A stretch of 28,478 nt of DNA from DATAPD01 sp036265385 (GTDB taxonomy: Bacteria; Acidobacteriota; Terriglobia; Terriglobales; Acidobacteriaceae), in NCBI GenBank assembly GCA_036265385.1, contig DATAPD010000065.1, positions 1-28,478 on the forward strand, written 5' to 3'. Positions 22,901 to 28,478 of this stretch are shown piece after piece. Positions within the stretch are counted from its first letter, which is position 1; every line of letters starts with the position of its first letter. Below the pieces are notes generated by a model. That model searched no databases. It was not told the DNA's origin and saw nothing but the letters and a program-made list of their open reading frames with translations. Both the position numbers and the translations under genes were made by a program.

Positions 22901-24124
22901 TTGATACACCGAATTGTAGGCGGCATTATTGGCCGCGCCATTCATTGTTTCGCACTCCCCATAACTTATGCTCACGATGGCGGGCGGCGCAGGAGAATTG
23001 ATTAAGTTCTGGAGGGCGATGAGTCCGCCGAAAGTGGTGGTTGTATCAGCGCAGGAAACAAGTTGGATCCCAGCGCTCGGTGCGGCCGCACTTGCCCATT
23101 CTGCGTCCAAGATCGCTTCAGCATCATTTGGAGCAACTACGCCGGGAGCATTGCAGTTATTTCTTCCGATGGCGGGTGCGGGATGAACCGTTGTGAAACT
23201 GGACTGGTAACTGGAAAGGCCGAGCGTGGAACGGAATGTCGACCAATCTGCAGTGCTGAAAACGTCAGTGTTTTCGATCAGTGCGATCGTTTGTCCCTGT
23301 CCGGAATAGCCTCCACTGAAAAGGGGATTAAGGTTGTAAATCGTAGCCAGGTCCGCCGGCGTGACTGCAAAGTTAGAGCCTCCAAGTCCACTGGGGAAGG
23401 TGAAGTCGGTCTTCGGTTTGCGGATGCTGTGCATCGAATGAGGGTTGAAGTCATGCAGCGATACGATGCCGGAAACAATTGGAGCCAGTGCCGCAGGTAT
23501 TTGAGGATCCGCCGTGTTGGCAATGTGCGTCTTGCCCTTGATAATGAACTTGTGAATTTCCGTCTGGAAAGTACTGCGAACTTGCGCTGCCGTTCCTGAG
23601 AAATCAATCACCATGCCGCTGGGATAAATGATGTTTACTCGAAAACCATGCGATTCGAGCCATTGGACGATCGTGTTGAGGTCTTTCTCAGCGGGACCAA
23701 ATCGTTCGCCGAACTCCAGCGCAGTTATCCAACGGTGATAGTTCGATGAAGCGGGATTTTGGAGGTCCTCAACGAACTGAGCTAGTGCACTCTCCCGCTC
23801 TGAGGGTCGGCGCAACTGCAGAAGCATGTGTTCGATCCGAAATTCTTCTGCGACCCGCCCTCGATCGCTTTTGGCTTGAACTTCGGGACGTGTGTTGCCA
23901 AAAAGAATCACCCGGCGACTTTCGTCAATACTCTCCGCGATTAACGCAGATGCCGTCGGGTCCAAGTTGAAAGTCTGCGCGAGGGAAGTAGGTGAACTCG
24001 AGACGAATAGAAGGACGTTGAGTCCGAACCACGCAAACCACAGTTTGACGAGACGACCCTTCACATGGAAATGGCTGGGAAAGCGATGAACATCATGAAA
24101 CGGAAGTATCGGCAGAGTGGACAT
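19910..24124 (-). CDS. Secreted S53 (pro-kumamolisin) serine-carboxyl peptidase with C-terminal Ig-like and lectin-like repeats
   Basis: The 1404-aa protein has a signal peptide (KLWFAWFGLNVLLFV, ending near SLAQ at residue 50) and a pro-kumamolisin activation domain (about 60-220). The S53 catalytic domain runs from about 245 to 735. The predicted catalytic set is Glu336 and Asp340 in EAILDAEWA, Asp423 in AAGDSGAAGC and Ser619 in GGTSFAAP. Two Ig-like repeats (about 740-940), a laminin-G/DUF1349-like domain (950-1127), an IPT/TIG-like domain (1132-1220) and a second DUF1349-like copy (1225-1400) follow. Sedolisins act at acidic pH after self-cleavage; the tail probably binds polymers or surfaces. 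The ATG has a GGAGGG Shine-Dalgarno 7 nt upstream; a GTG at residue 21 would give a shorter signal. Confidence 0.93.
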   Translation of the reverse strand: MSTLPILPFHDVHRFPSHFHVKGRLVKLWFAWFGLNVLLFVSSSPTSLAQTFNLDPTASALIAESIDESRRVILFGNTRPEVQAKSDRGRVAEEFRIEHMLLQLRRPSERESALAQFVEDLQNPASSNYHRWITALEFGERFGPAEKDLNTIVQWLESHGFRVNIIYPSGMVIDFSGTAAQVRSTFQTEIHKFIIKGKTHIANTADPQIPAALAPIVSGIVSLHDFNPHSMHSIRKPKTDFTFPSGLGGSNFAVTPADLATIYNLNPLFSGGYSGQGQTIALIENTDVFSTADWSTFRSTLGLSSYQSSFTTVHPAPAIGRNNCNAPGVVAPNDAEAILDAEWASAAAPSAGIQLVSCADTTTTFGGLIALQNLINSPAPPAIVSISYGECETMNGAANNAAYNSVYQQAVSEGVSVFVAAGDSGAAGCDNSASKATHGIVANAFASTPYNVAVGGTDFSDTFSGTNGTYWNQTNTPTFGSALSYIPEIPWNNSCAGSLVSQYLGHSITYGPNSLCNDPFLGSLLQTTVAGGGAPSRCATGSPSTGNIVGGTCQGWTKPSWQSVLGNPGDGVRDTPDLSLFAADGLWGHFYVFCWSDVANGGAACSGSPDNWSGAGGTSFAAPILAGIHALVNQATASRQGNPNPIYYQLAASQYGSSGDNSCNSSNGNAASNSCVFYDVTLGDMDVNCTGPDCLLGGGAMGVLSTSTSSFAPAYGTTPGWDFATGLGTINATNLVNSWPGSTPALYFTLSSSPGSLTVTQGTSGASTITVTAQNGFNGSVSLSTSGLPSGVTASFSPNPTTGASTLTLTASSTASTGTTSVTISGVSGNVRNSTAVSLTVNPIPTPDFTLSSSPASLTITQGTSGTSTITVTPQNGFNGSVSLSTSGLPSGVTASFSPNPTTGASTLTLTASAAAIIGTVPVTVTGVSGSLTHTTSISLTVRLIPTLPTVWTDTDIGATGVVGSASYGANTFTVSGAGAQIYGTSDAFHFVYQPLSGDGTITARVVSLLGGSNYVTAGVMMRETLNATSTNAKTADWRGFGGIYFDVRATTGGSTTEPAHVNVTMPYWVRMSRSGSLFTSYVSLDGVNWQQLGSQTISMAQNVFVGLAVNSGNNTAVATAVFDNVSLNTASAPAPTITGVSATSGSIGSLVVITGTGFGATQGGSLVMLNNAPMTVNTWSANSISATVPTGATSGSLVVSVAPTMNDSNPIAFTVSVQALPTGWWDQDVGLVGVAGNVGYSNGTFTVNGAGAQIYGTSDAFHFVYQPLSGDGTITARVVSLLGGSGFVTAGVMIRETLNASSTNAKTADWRNYGAIYFDLRTTTGGSTTEPGHVTATLPYWVKLTRSGNTFNSYASPDGANWIQVGSGTVNMAPNTYIGLAVNSGNNTALSTASFDNVSVSSP
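19925..20450 (-). repeat. Lectin-like domain repeat, copy 2
   Basis: About 526 bp encoding the C-terminal DUF1349/laminin-G-like domain of the S53 protein. It is clearly homologous at DNA level to 20744-21272, with long blocks differing only at scattered third positions, for example around 20299-20372 compared with 21120-21193. Confidence 0.8.
20744..21272 (-). repeat. Lectin-like domain repeat, copy 1
   Basis: About 529 bp matching 19925-20450. Between the copies sits one IPT/TIG-like domain. The protein segments share GAGAQIYGTSDAFHFVYQPL and LNSGNNTA-like ends, differing mostly in the flanking loops. Confidence 0.8.
21302..21604 (-). repeat. Ig-like repeat, copy 2 (303-bp unit)
   Basis: A 303-bp (101-codon) unit in tandem with 21605-21890. 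The core 21390-21555 matches 21693-21858 at about 93% of bases by eye, including most synonymous positions. Confidence 0.8.
21605..21890 (-). repeat. Ig-like repeat, copy 1
   Basis: The first of the two tandem Ig-like units (FTLSSSP start, GFNGSVSLSTSGLPSGV core). The register is exactly 303 bp from the second copy, showing in-frame tandem duplication. Confidence 0.8.
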
Positions 24125-24490
24125 GGGCGCACCCTCCGTCTAAACAGGAGTTTCTTCAGTCCGCTTTCAAACTTGCGCTGTCTATCGATCAACCACAGTG
24201 GGAGAGGTTCTGGTTAGGCACTCAAGCCTGATCGCCGATGGCAATGGGCCGCAAAGCTCCAGATAGGATCGCAAGGATAGCACACATTTTGTTACTCTGA
24301 GCGGCGTTCCAATCCATTGAACTGTTGCAGTCTCTGGGGTTGAAATCATTGATTAATCGCGTGCTCCGGCGCAGACACGCAAGAGCCGAAACGGCCCTAA
24401 ATCTTGGGGGTTATACGCCAGCGCCACCCAAACACAGTGATTTACGCAACTGTTTACTTCCTTGTGCCTCGGAGACTGGGTCACAAATAA
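24125..24490. other. Intergenic region upstream of the S53 gene
   Basis: These 366 bp hold no credible gene. The half nearest the protease carries the Shine-Dalgarno, a folded element (24209-24263) and a possible extended -10 on the minus strand (TGC-TATCCT, hexamer at 24279-24274) that would start the mRNA just before the folded element. The rest, toward the 141-aa gene, shows nothing I can name; it includes the 3' end of that convergent-spaced transcript. Confidence 0.4.
24209..24263 (-). ncRNA. Candidate structured leader element of the S53 mRNA
   Basis: TCTGG (24209-24213) and CCAGA (24259-24263) can close a multibranch structure. Inside are AGGC/GCCT around ACTCAA (24216-24229) and GCC-GAT-GGC (24234-24242). 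A third hairpin, around CGCAAA (24245-24261), competes with the closing stem. The element lies 85-139 nt upstream of the protease start. Some extra pairs are G-T on the plus strand and A-C mismatches on the minus strand, so the direction of transcription is not certain. I do not recognise a known RNA class. Confidence 0.35.
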
Positions 24491-24916
24491 TCACCAGACT
24501 GGACTGCCTTTGCCATCCCGCAGGACGAATGTGTCGCTGCCCTTCACAATCTCGCGGGCAAGAATAACGTCCAATTCGCCCTGTCTGACTTTGGAGCCAG
24601 TTAGGCCAAGTTCATCGCCTTTGTTGAAGTTCATGCCCATGGTCTCTAGAAAAGATTCCGGACACACGTAAATGTCGGCAGTATCCGCTGCAGTCTTCAC
24701 CAAGAGGTGCACGATTCCTTTCTCTCTGCCTTTAGGTGGGAGTTTGATTTCCTCAATGGTCCCTTTCATCTTCGTCTCCGCTTGTAAGTTATATTTGGGC
24801 GCAGTTGTCTCCTGAGCTTTTTGTGAGATAAGCGGAAGCGAAGAGAATGCTAGAACCAGCAGAAGAGTTGATTGCCAGAAAATACGTGACGAAGATACTT
24901 CCACCGGAAAGCGCAT
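24491..24916 (-). CDS. Exported small protein of unknown function
   Basis: The 141-aa protein has a signal peptide (FWQSTLLLVLAFSSLPLIS, residues about 13-31) and a mature domain of about 105 residues. The domain is beta-rich with KMKGTIEEIKLPP, VHLLVKTAADTADIYVCP and GDELGLTGSKVRQG followed by DVILAREI, a pattern like small periplasmic OB-fold proteins. No catalytic motif is visible; one Cys is present in the mature part. An AAGGAGGG Shine-Dalgarno precedes the ATG. A perfect 7-bp inverted repeat lies 40 bp upstream, next to an AT-rich promoter-like stretch. Function unknown. Confidence 0.72.
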   Translation of the reverse strand: MRFPVEVSSSRIFWQSTLLLVLAFSSLPLISQKAQETTAPKYNLQAETKMKGTIEEIKLPPKGREKGIVHLLVKTAADTADIYVCPESFLETMGMNFNKGDELGLTGSKVRQGELDVILAREIVKGSDTFVLRDGKGSPVW

Positions 24917-24956
24917 GGCTCCCTCCTTGGTGTGGCGAATCAGGATTAAGCCATAT

Positions 24957-24975
24957 ATAAGAGGACGACTCTTAT
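24957..24975. promoter_or_regulatory. Inverted repeat at the promoter of the 141-aa exported protein
   Basis: ATAAGAG and CTCTTAT are perfectly inverted around GACGA. The repeat abuts TATATAT (minus strand), a likely -10, so a bound protein could block the promoter. It is 41-59 bp upstream of the start codon. Confidence 0.4.
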
Positions 24976-25031
24976 CTTACTCCGCAAGTCAAGCCCGCTG
25001 TTTACTGCAATCGGGTTGCGATGAGCAGACA

Positions 25032-25637
25032 TCATCGCACTTTCAGACCGTACTTCTGCGTCATTGGCGGGACAACGCCGTTCATGCGCAAATATTCGAC
25101 AAGCTGTCCGTAGTGATCGGTGATGTACCAGAGCGCAACCACGGAAATCCCCAGCTTCGTGTCGGTTCCGGCATACCGACCCTCGACGCGATCAATCGCG
25201 TTCTTTTCATTCAGCGTAGCGATCACGCGATCGCCATAGTCGAACGAGTCCTTTAAGTACTTAATCAGCTCCGCTTTCGTGCGAGTGGAAGCAAGTCCGC
25301 CCTTTTCGCAGTCAGCGGATGGCTCCTTGCCTTCGAATTCATTGAAGAAGGCGAATTGAGCACAGGCAACATGCTTTATCTGCTCGCCGAAGCTGCGTAC
25401 TCCGTCGAACTTTCCATTCGTAGGGATAAATCCATATTTGTCTTCGGGCACGGCCTCAGCCAGGCCGACGAAACTGGCTTCGACGAAGCGCAACGGCCCC
25501 GCTACGCTTTCGCTAACGGTCTTTGGAGCTTGTTCCTCTTCCGTTGTGGCATGTTTGGCGGCCGATTCTTGATGGTCCTGGCAATTTGCGGAATAAGTTA
25601 GAGTGGCACCGAACAGAACAAGGAGAATGACCGGCAT
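25032..25637 (-). CDS. Exported DinB-like protein
   Basis: From ATG 25637 the protein has 201 aa: a hydrophobic signal (VILLVLFGATLTYSANC), a low-complexity charged linker (QDHQESAAKHATTEEEQ), then a DinB/DUF664-type four-helix domain. The domain signatures are GVRSFGEQIKHVACAQFAFF and ALWYITDHYGQLVEYLRMNG, where His residues usually form the metal site of the family, sometimes used by thiol-S-transferases. The open frame continues 56 codons upstream, but that part encodes a fragment of a SRAP protein, so the start is placed at the Met just before the signal. No Shine-Dalgarno is seen there. The biological role is unknown. Confidence 0.75.
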   Translation of the reverse strand: MPVILLVLFGATLTYSANCQDHQESAAKHATTEEEQAPKTVSESVAGPLRFVEASFVGLAEAVPEDKYGFIPTNGKFDGVRSFGEQIKHVACAQFAFFNEFEGKEPSADCEKGGLASTRTKAELIKYLKDSFDYGDRVIATLNEKNAIDRVEGRYAGTDTKLGISVVALWYITDHYGQLVEYLRMNGVVPPMTQKYGLKVR

Positions 25638-25805
25638 TCTGTCATGGACAATTCCGGCCACTGCATTTGGCATCGTTGTCAGTATGGAACAGGTCTTGAT
25701 CCAATTGCCCTGAGAATCTTTCCAGCCATCCCAGAGTCCTGCGAAGGCGAACAACTCGCCATCTCGTTTAAAGAAGAGCCCTCCAAAAAAATGCCCGTTT
25801 CGCAT
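25623..25805 (-). pseudogene. Remnant of a SRAP (YedK/HMCES-like) gene fused in frame to the DinB-like gene
   Basis: About 60 codons read RDGELFAFAGLWDGWKD, then a linker, then CSILTTMPN and IVHDRMPVIL, the central segment of SOS response-associated peptidases, which shield abasic sites in single-stranded DNA. The catalytic N-terminal Cys and the C-terminal third are absent, and an in-frame stop lies four codons before the first Met, so it cannot be functional. The match ends exactly where the DinB-like signal peptide begins; the start codon and the MPVI residues of that signal appear to come from this remnant. The rest of the gene is not found in the window. Confidence 0.75.
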
Positions 25806-25829
25806 CCACAGCGGTTAAGCGCAATCATT

Positions 25830-25835
25830 TAAAGT
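25830..25835 (+). promoter_or_regulatory. -10-like element of the NTF2-like gene
   Basis: TAAAGT is followed by 8 nt and the ATG at 25844, without any Shine-Dalgarno. This repeats the layout seen at ribA and other genes in the window. Confidence 0.3.
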
Positions 25836-25843
25836 AGTTTTTC

Positions 25844-26311
25844 ATGAAACCAGTATTGGCGATAGCCATCGTAGCTTCATTGCTGGCCGCCATCGCCTCC
25901 GGCCAAGAGCAGGGCGGGATCAGAGATCACAAAAAGATGGTTGAGCAGGTAATCAGGAAATTGGACAACGAACGCATACAAGCACAGATCCACGCAGATG
26001 CGGCAGCGCTTGAACGGATCTATGCCGATGATTTCATCGGCGTAGGGCCTAGTGGCATTGTGCGAACTAAGCCGCAGGTGATTTCAGATTTCACATCAGG
26101 TGATTTGAAGTTTCAATCTATAACGACCGATGAAGTTCGAGTGCGCGTCTATGGAAATACGGCGGTAGAATCTGGCCGCTCAACAATGAATGGGCAAGAT
26201 AAAGGCAAGGCAGTTCCCCACGACACTCGCTTTACCAGAGTGTGGGTAAAACAGGAAGGACGCTGGCGGTTGGTAGCCAATCATTACTCGTCCTATATAT
26301 CGCATCAGTGA
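25844..26311 (+). CDS. Exported DUF4440 / NTF2-like (SnoaL-fold) protein
   Basis: The 155-aa protein starts with a signal peptide (PVLAIAIVASLLAAIASG, cleaved near residue 20). The remainder is a single NTF2-like cone: a helix with LERIYADDFIGVGPSGIV, then beta strands FQSITTDEVRVRVYGNTAV and RFTRVWVKQEGRWRLVANH. This is the DUF4440/SnoaL-like arrangement common in secreted or periplasmic proteins of soil bacteria. Members bind small ligands or have ketosteroid-isomerase-like activity, but the ligand is usually unknown. It diverges from the DinB/SRAP-remnant frame across 38 bp. Confidence 0.87.
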   Translation: MKPVLAIAIVASLLAAIASGQEQGGIRDHKKMVEQVIRKLDNERIQAQIHADAAALERIYADDFIGVGPSGIVRTKPQVISDFTSGDLKFQSITTDEVRVRVYGNTAVESGRSTMNGQDKGKAVPHDTRFTRVWVKQEGRWRLVANHYSSYISHQ

Positions 26312-26334
26312 TCATTTTGCTCACTAGCCGACTC

Positions 26335-26621
26335 TCAGCTAAGTAATACCGTCAGAATGCTGATCCATTCCCCATGAGCGACTCCCGGGAAACCGGTTTC
26401 CCAGCCCGGTTGTACTAATAGGCTGCATTGCCCTGATCGCCTTCGTTGCGGTGCAGATATGCGTGCACCCACGATCCGTCGACTCCATCCTCTTGCTGAG
26501 CGGATTCGTGCGCACGAGTCCAATCGCACTTCGCGTCCCACCACAATCCGGCGAGCGCGAAGCTAAGACACGCAGGCTGTTCGGCGGCGGTCAATGATTG
26601 GCGAAATTCCTCTAAGGTCAT
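26335..26621 (-). pseudogene. Broken small conserved gene (nonsense plus frameshift)
   Basis: The frame opens with MTLEEFRQSLTAAEQPACLS, then FALAGLWWDAKCDWTRAHES and AYLHRNEGDQGNAAY, the pattern of a short conserved hypothetical family of about 85-95 aa that normally continues Y-W-Y-x-RAGKPV and ends with an EW.-type helix. Here the codon after AAY is TAG where the family has Trp (TGG), though the following codons still read YNRAGKPVSRE. Near ATGGGG (about 26372) the frame is lost; restoring one G to the run returns GEWISILTVLLS and a stop at 26335. Two lesions point to decay. The 5' end overlaps the PHP gene by ATGA. Confidence 0.7.
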
Positions 26622-27715
26622 GATGCAATTGAGTTACTATTTCTCACCTTAAACCGGTTTGTTTTGGCTGTGGCTCGCAAAGCGGCAGCCCAGCTTTGCA
26701 ATTCTTCTGCAGAAAGGAAATTCAAGATTCGATCTCCGTTGATCCCTGCTTTGATTGCTGCTGCCAAAGAGAAGTCCATAAACCGCATCTGCTGCGGATC
26801 GTGCGAATCAGTTCCTAGCGAGATTCTGCATCCAGATGCCTTAGCAACTTGCAGCAATTCAATACTCAGGTCTTGTCGATCTGGGTAGCCATCAATCTCA
26901 ACAGCCTTGTCGAGTTCTGCCGCAGTTTCAAAAACTCGTTTCCAATCGGCCTCAAGACCTTCACGAAAGTTGTAGATGCGCCCCTTTGGGTGACCAAGGA
27001 TTTGAATGTCTGGATTTTGGAGTGCAGCCACATAACGATCGGTTTGATCCTCTTTTTTGCGCAGGCTGGAATGGAAGCATCCCAGCACCAGATCGAGACG
27101 CTTCAAAGATTGTTGATCCATATCACCCTCACCTAGAGGGTTGAGATTCAATTCGACAGATCGGAGCACAACAAATCGACCACCTTCACTGCGGAGCAGA
27201 GCGTTGACACTCTCGATCTCATCGGATTGCTGCTGCAACTGCTGCTCGTCAATTCCGCCTGCGATCTTCAAGCCTTTAGAATGGTCAGTGATAGCAATGT
27301 ATTCGTAGCCACGAGCTTGTGCTGATCTTGCCATTTCGAGGATTGATCCAGAACCGTCACTCCACAAGGTGTGCATCTGGAGGTCGCCTCGGATACTCCT
27401 CGCCCATGCAGAGTCGTTCGAAAGTATCCCTTTGGCTTGCGGGAGTGTTAAGAATGACCTTCTTATAGCTGGAGGATTGTGCAGCGATGGTGGGCGCTCT
27501 ATCCACTCCGTAATGATCCTGCTTAGGGACGGACCGACTCCCGCCAGTTCCGTGAGAGGTCTGTTTTGCTCGACGAGCTGTGTTGCTTCTTCTGGCCAGA
27601 GAAACGCCTTTCTTGAGGCTCGGCGAAGAGCCTTTTGGAGAAGCATTTTTGCACTCTCCGCTTTTAAGGCCAAGAGCTCTGCGATTATTGCGTTCGAAAT
27701 ATTCGGCTCACCCAA
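26618..27715 (-). CDS. PHP-domain phosphoesterase with N-terminal helix-hairpin-helix (PolX C-terminal-like)
   Basis: The 365-aa protein has a helix-hairpin-helix segment at about 5-75 (NAIIAELLALKAESA, LAGVGPSLSRIITEWIE), as in family X DNA polymerases. A PHP domain follows (about 108-345) with the metal motifs GDLQMHTLWSDGSGS, ITDHSKG, SVELNLN, GCFHSSL, ILGHPKGRI and LGTDSHD. The polymerase palm domain is absent. The first PHP motif reads QMH instead of the common HxH, replacing one ligand by Gln113, while His115 remains. PHP domains of PolX proofread 3' ends; others are histidinol phosphatases. The TTG start has GAGGG 6 nt upstream. Its stop overlaps the next start by ATGA. Confidence 0.83.
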   Translation of the reverse strand: MGEPNISNAIIAELLALKAESAKMLLQKALRRASRKAFLWPEEATQLVEQNRPLTELAGVGPSLSRIITEWIERPPSLHNPPAIRRSFLTLPQAKGILSNDSAWARSIRGDLQMHTLWSDGSGSILEMARSAQARGYEYIAITDHSKGLKIAGGIDEQQLQQQSDEIESVNALLRSEGGRFVVLRSVELNLNPLGEGDMDQQSLKRLDLVLGCFHSSLRKKEDQTDRYVAALQNPDIQILGHPKGRIYNFREGLEADWKRVFETAAELDKAVEIDGYPDRQDLSIELLQVAKASGCRISLGTDSHDPQQMRFMDFSLAAAIKAGINGDRILNFLSAEELQSWAAALRATAKTNRFKVRNSNSIAS

Positions 27716-27849
27716 CCGATGCCCTCACAATCCGAAGCTCTAGAATTAAACTTTATCGAATTGTTTAACTAATCTGGATGGACGGTCTTCGAGCATAACG
27801 AGCAACGTGAACGCCACTTGCCTGTAAGGTAGATCAGGGATCATAGTTT

Positions 27850-28478
27850 TCACGCCGCTTCGCCGGATGGTGGCTTAGCCTTTATGGTCTCCGGCTTTCC
27901 GTGTCCTGATCGGTGAATCTCCTGATCCAGGCCGGGGCGCTTCAACTTGTCCACCGGGCTTAATTGCACGGCTCTTCCCGATTTCGCGGATTCGTAAACC
28001 GCCTCGATGATTCTGACATCCGCTAATCCCTCAACTCCCGATGGTTCGGGTTCTTTGTCCTGTTGAATACACTCGGAGAAATAAATCAGCTCAGCCGCGA
28101 ATTGATCACGCTTCGGGATTCTCCGTGTTCGCATCTTTCCATCAATGATGGTTTGATACCGTATCCCGCTCGAGTATTCGTATGCTGGCTCAGCACTCAG
28201 CATCCCTTTCGTTCCTACCAACGTATAGCGGCTCACATCAGCAGATCCGAACGAACACGTGAAGTTTGCAAGCCTTTCGCCCGGGAATCTCATTGTCACC
28301 GATGTCATCTCCTCTGCATTACTGAACCGCCCCTCGCCATTATTCGCGCTGAAGGCCATCACTTCGGTCGGCTCATCGCGAAACAGATACCTGGACGCAT
28401 TAATGCAGTACACACCCATGTCGTACACCGGTCCGCCGCCACGCTCTACCGGCTCCGTTACTCGAATATTGTCCGCGA
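27850..28478 (-). CDS. Gfo/Idh/MocA family oxidoreductase, C-terminal part
   Basis: The gene enters from the right edge of the window; the frame stays open to base 28478, so the N-terminal NAD(P)-binding domain and the EKP catalytic motif are outside. What is visible is the C-terminal substrate domain: GGGPVYDMGVYCINASRYLF, typical of glucose-fructose oxidoreductase-like members, then VTMRFPGERLANFTCSFGSA, LVGTKGML and AAELIYFSECIQQDKEPEPSG followed by DVRIIEAVYESAKSGRAVQL. Such enzymes oxidise or reduce sugars, inositols or their derivatives. The C-terminus has a basic extension of about 35 residues (PVDKLKRPGLDQEI onward), longer than usual. The substrate cannot be determined. Confidence 0.9.
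   Translation of the reverse strand, partial: ADNIRVTEPVERGGGPVYDMGVYCINASRYLFRDEPTEVMAFSANNGEGRFSNAEEMTSVTMRFPGERLANFTCSFGSADVSRYTLVGTKGMLSAEPAYEYSSGIRYQTIIDGKMRTRRIPKRDQFAAELIYFSECIQQDKEPEPSGVEGLADVRIIEAVYESAKSGRAVQLSPVDKLKRPGLDQEIHRSGHGKPETIKAKPPSGEAA

Noticed and set aside
24190..24300. c-di-GMP-I (GEMM) riboswitch, because of GGGCCGCAAAGCTCC on the plus strand
   Set aside because: Only the GCAAAGC piece resembles the consensus; the paired 5' GGCAAACC segment and tetraloop helix are missing and no plus-strand gene follows.

Overview
The window (about 28.5 kb, mid-range GC) looks like chromosomal DNA of a soil-type Acidobacteriota (Terriglobia-like). This is inferred from gene content: a very large secreted S53 (pro-kumamolisin) protease with Ig-like and lectin-like repeats, a short W/RW-type helix-turn-helix protein, several exported oxidoreductases and hydrolases, and a phosphoketolase-acetate kinase pair. 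There is no phage, integrase, insertion sequence or CRISPR array. It reads as ordinary chromosome with some gene decay near the right end.

Layout. 1-4.1 kb: tRNA-Ala(CGC) and an AhpD-like protein on the minus strand; ribA (GTP cyclohydrolase II) diverging from it; a GT87-type membrane protein; a Rossmann/DUF2520 protein on the minus strand; a NUDIX ADP-sugar hydrolase. 4.1-4.5 kb: a cold-shock protein with a perfect CRP-type palindrome and a strong 5'-leader hairpin. 4.7-7.6 kb: hutU-hutI, the two middle steps of histidine breakdown. 7.7-10.6 kb: a small HTH protein, a Rieske-FAD reductase and a pirin. 10.6-14.8 kb, minus: a Tat-exported SpdH-like flavoprotein and an exported GH2 glycosidase. 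15.1-18.7 kb: xfp-ackA, overlapping by ATGA, which turn sugar phosphates into acetyl phosphate and then acetate plus ATP. 19.2-19.8 kb: a small membrane protein of unknown role. 19.9-24.1 kb, minus: the S53 protease with two internal duplications. 24.5-28.5 kb: an exported small protein, a DinB-like protein whose start lies in the remnant of a SRAP gene, a secreted NTF2-like protein, a nonsense- and frameshift-broken small gene coupled to a PHP-domain protein, and a Gfo/Idh/MocA oxidoreductase cut by the window edge.

Regulation. Genes fall into two groups. Some have a clear Shine-Dalgarno (the AhpD-like gene, csp, GH2, xfp, the S53 protease, the 141-aa exported protein, the 190-aa membrane protein). 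Others have no Shine-Dalgarno but carry a -10-like hexamer 7-8 nt before the start codon (ribA, DUF2520, NUDIX, the HTH protein, the NTF2-like protein), as expected of leaderless mRNAs. Several promoter regions hold inverted or direct repeats that could be operators.

No complete new defence or mobile system was recognised. The most unusual items are the folded element upstream of the S53 protease, the SRAP-DinB junction, the CRP-type site plus leader hairpin at the cold-shock gene, and the nested inverted repeat upstream of the 190-aa membrane protein.
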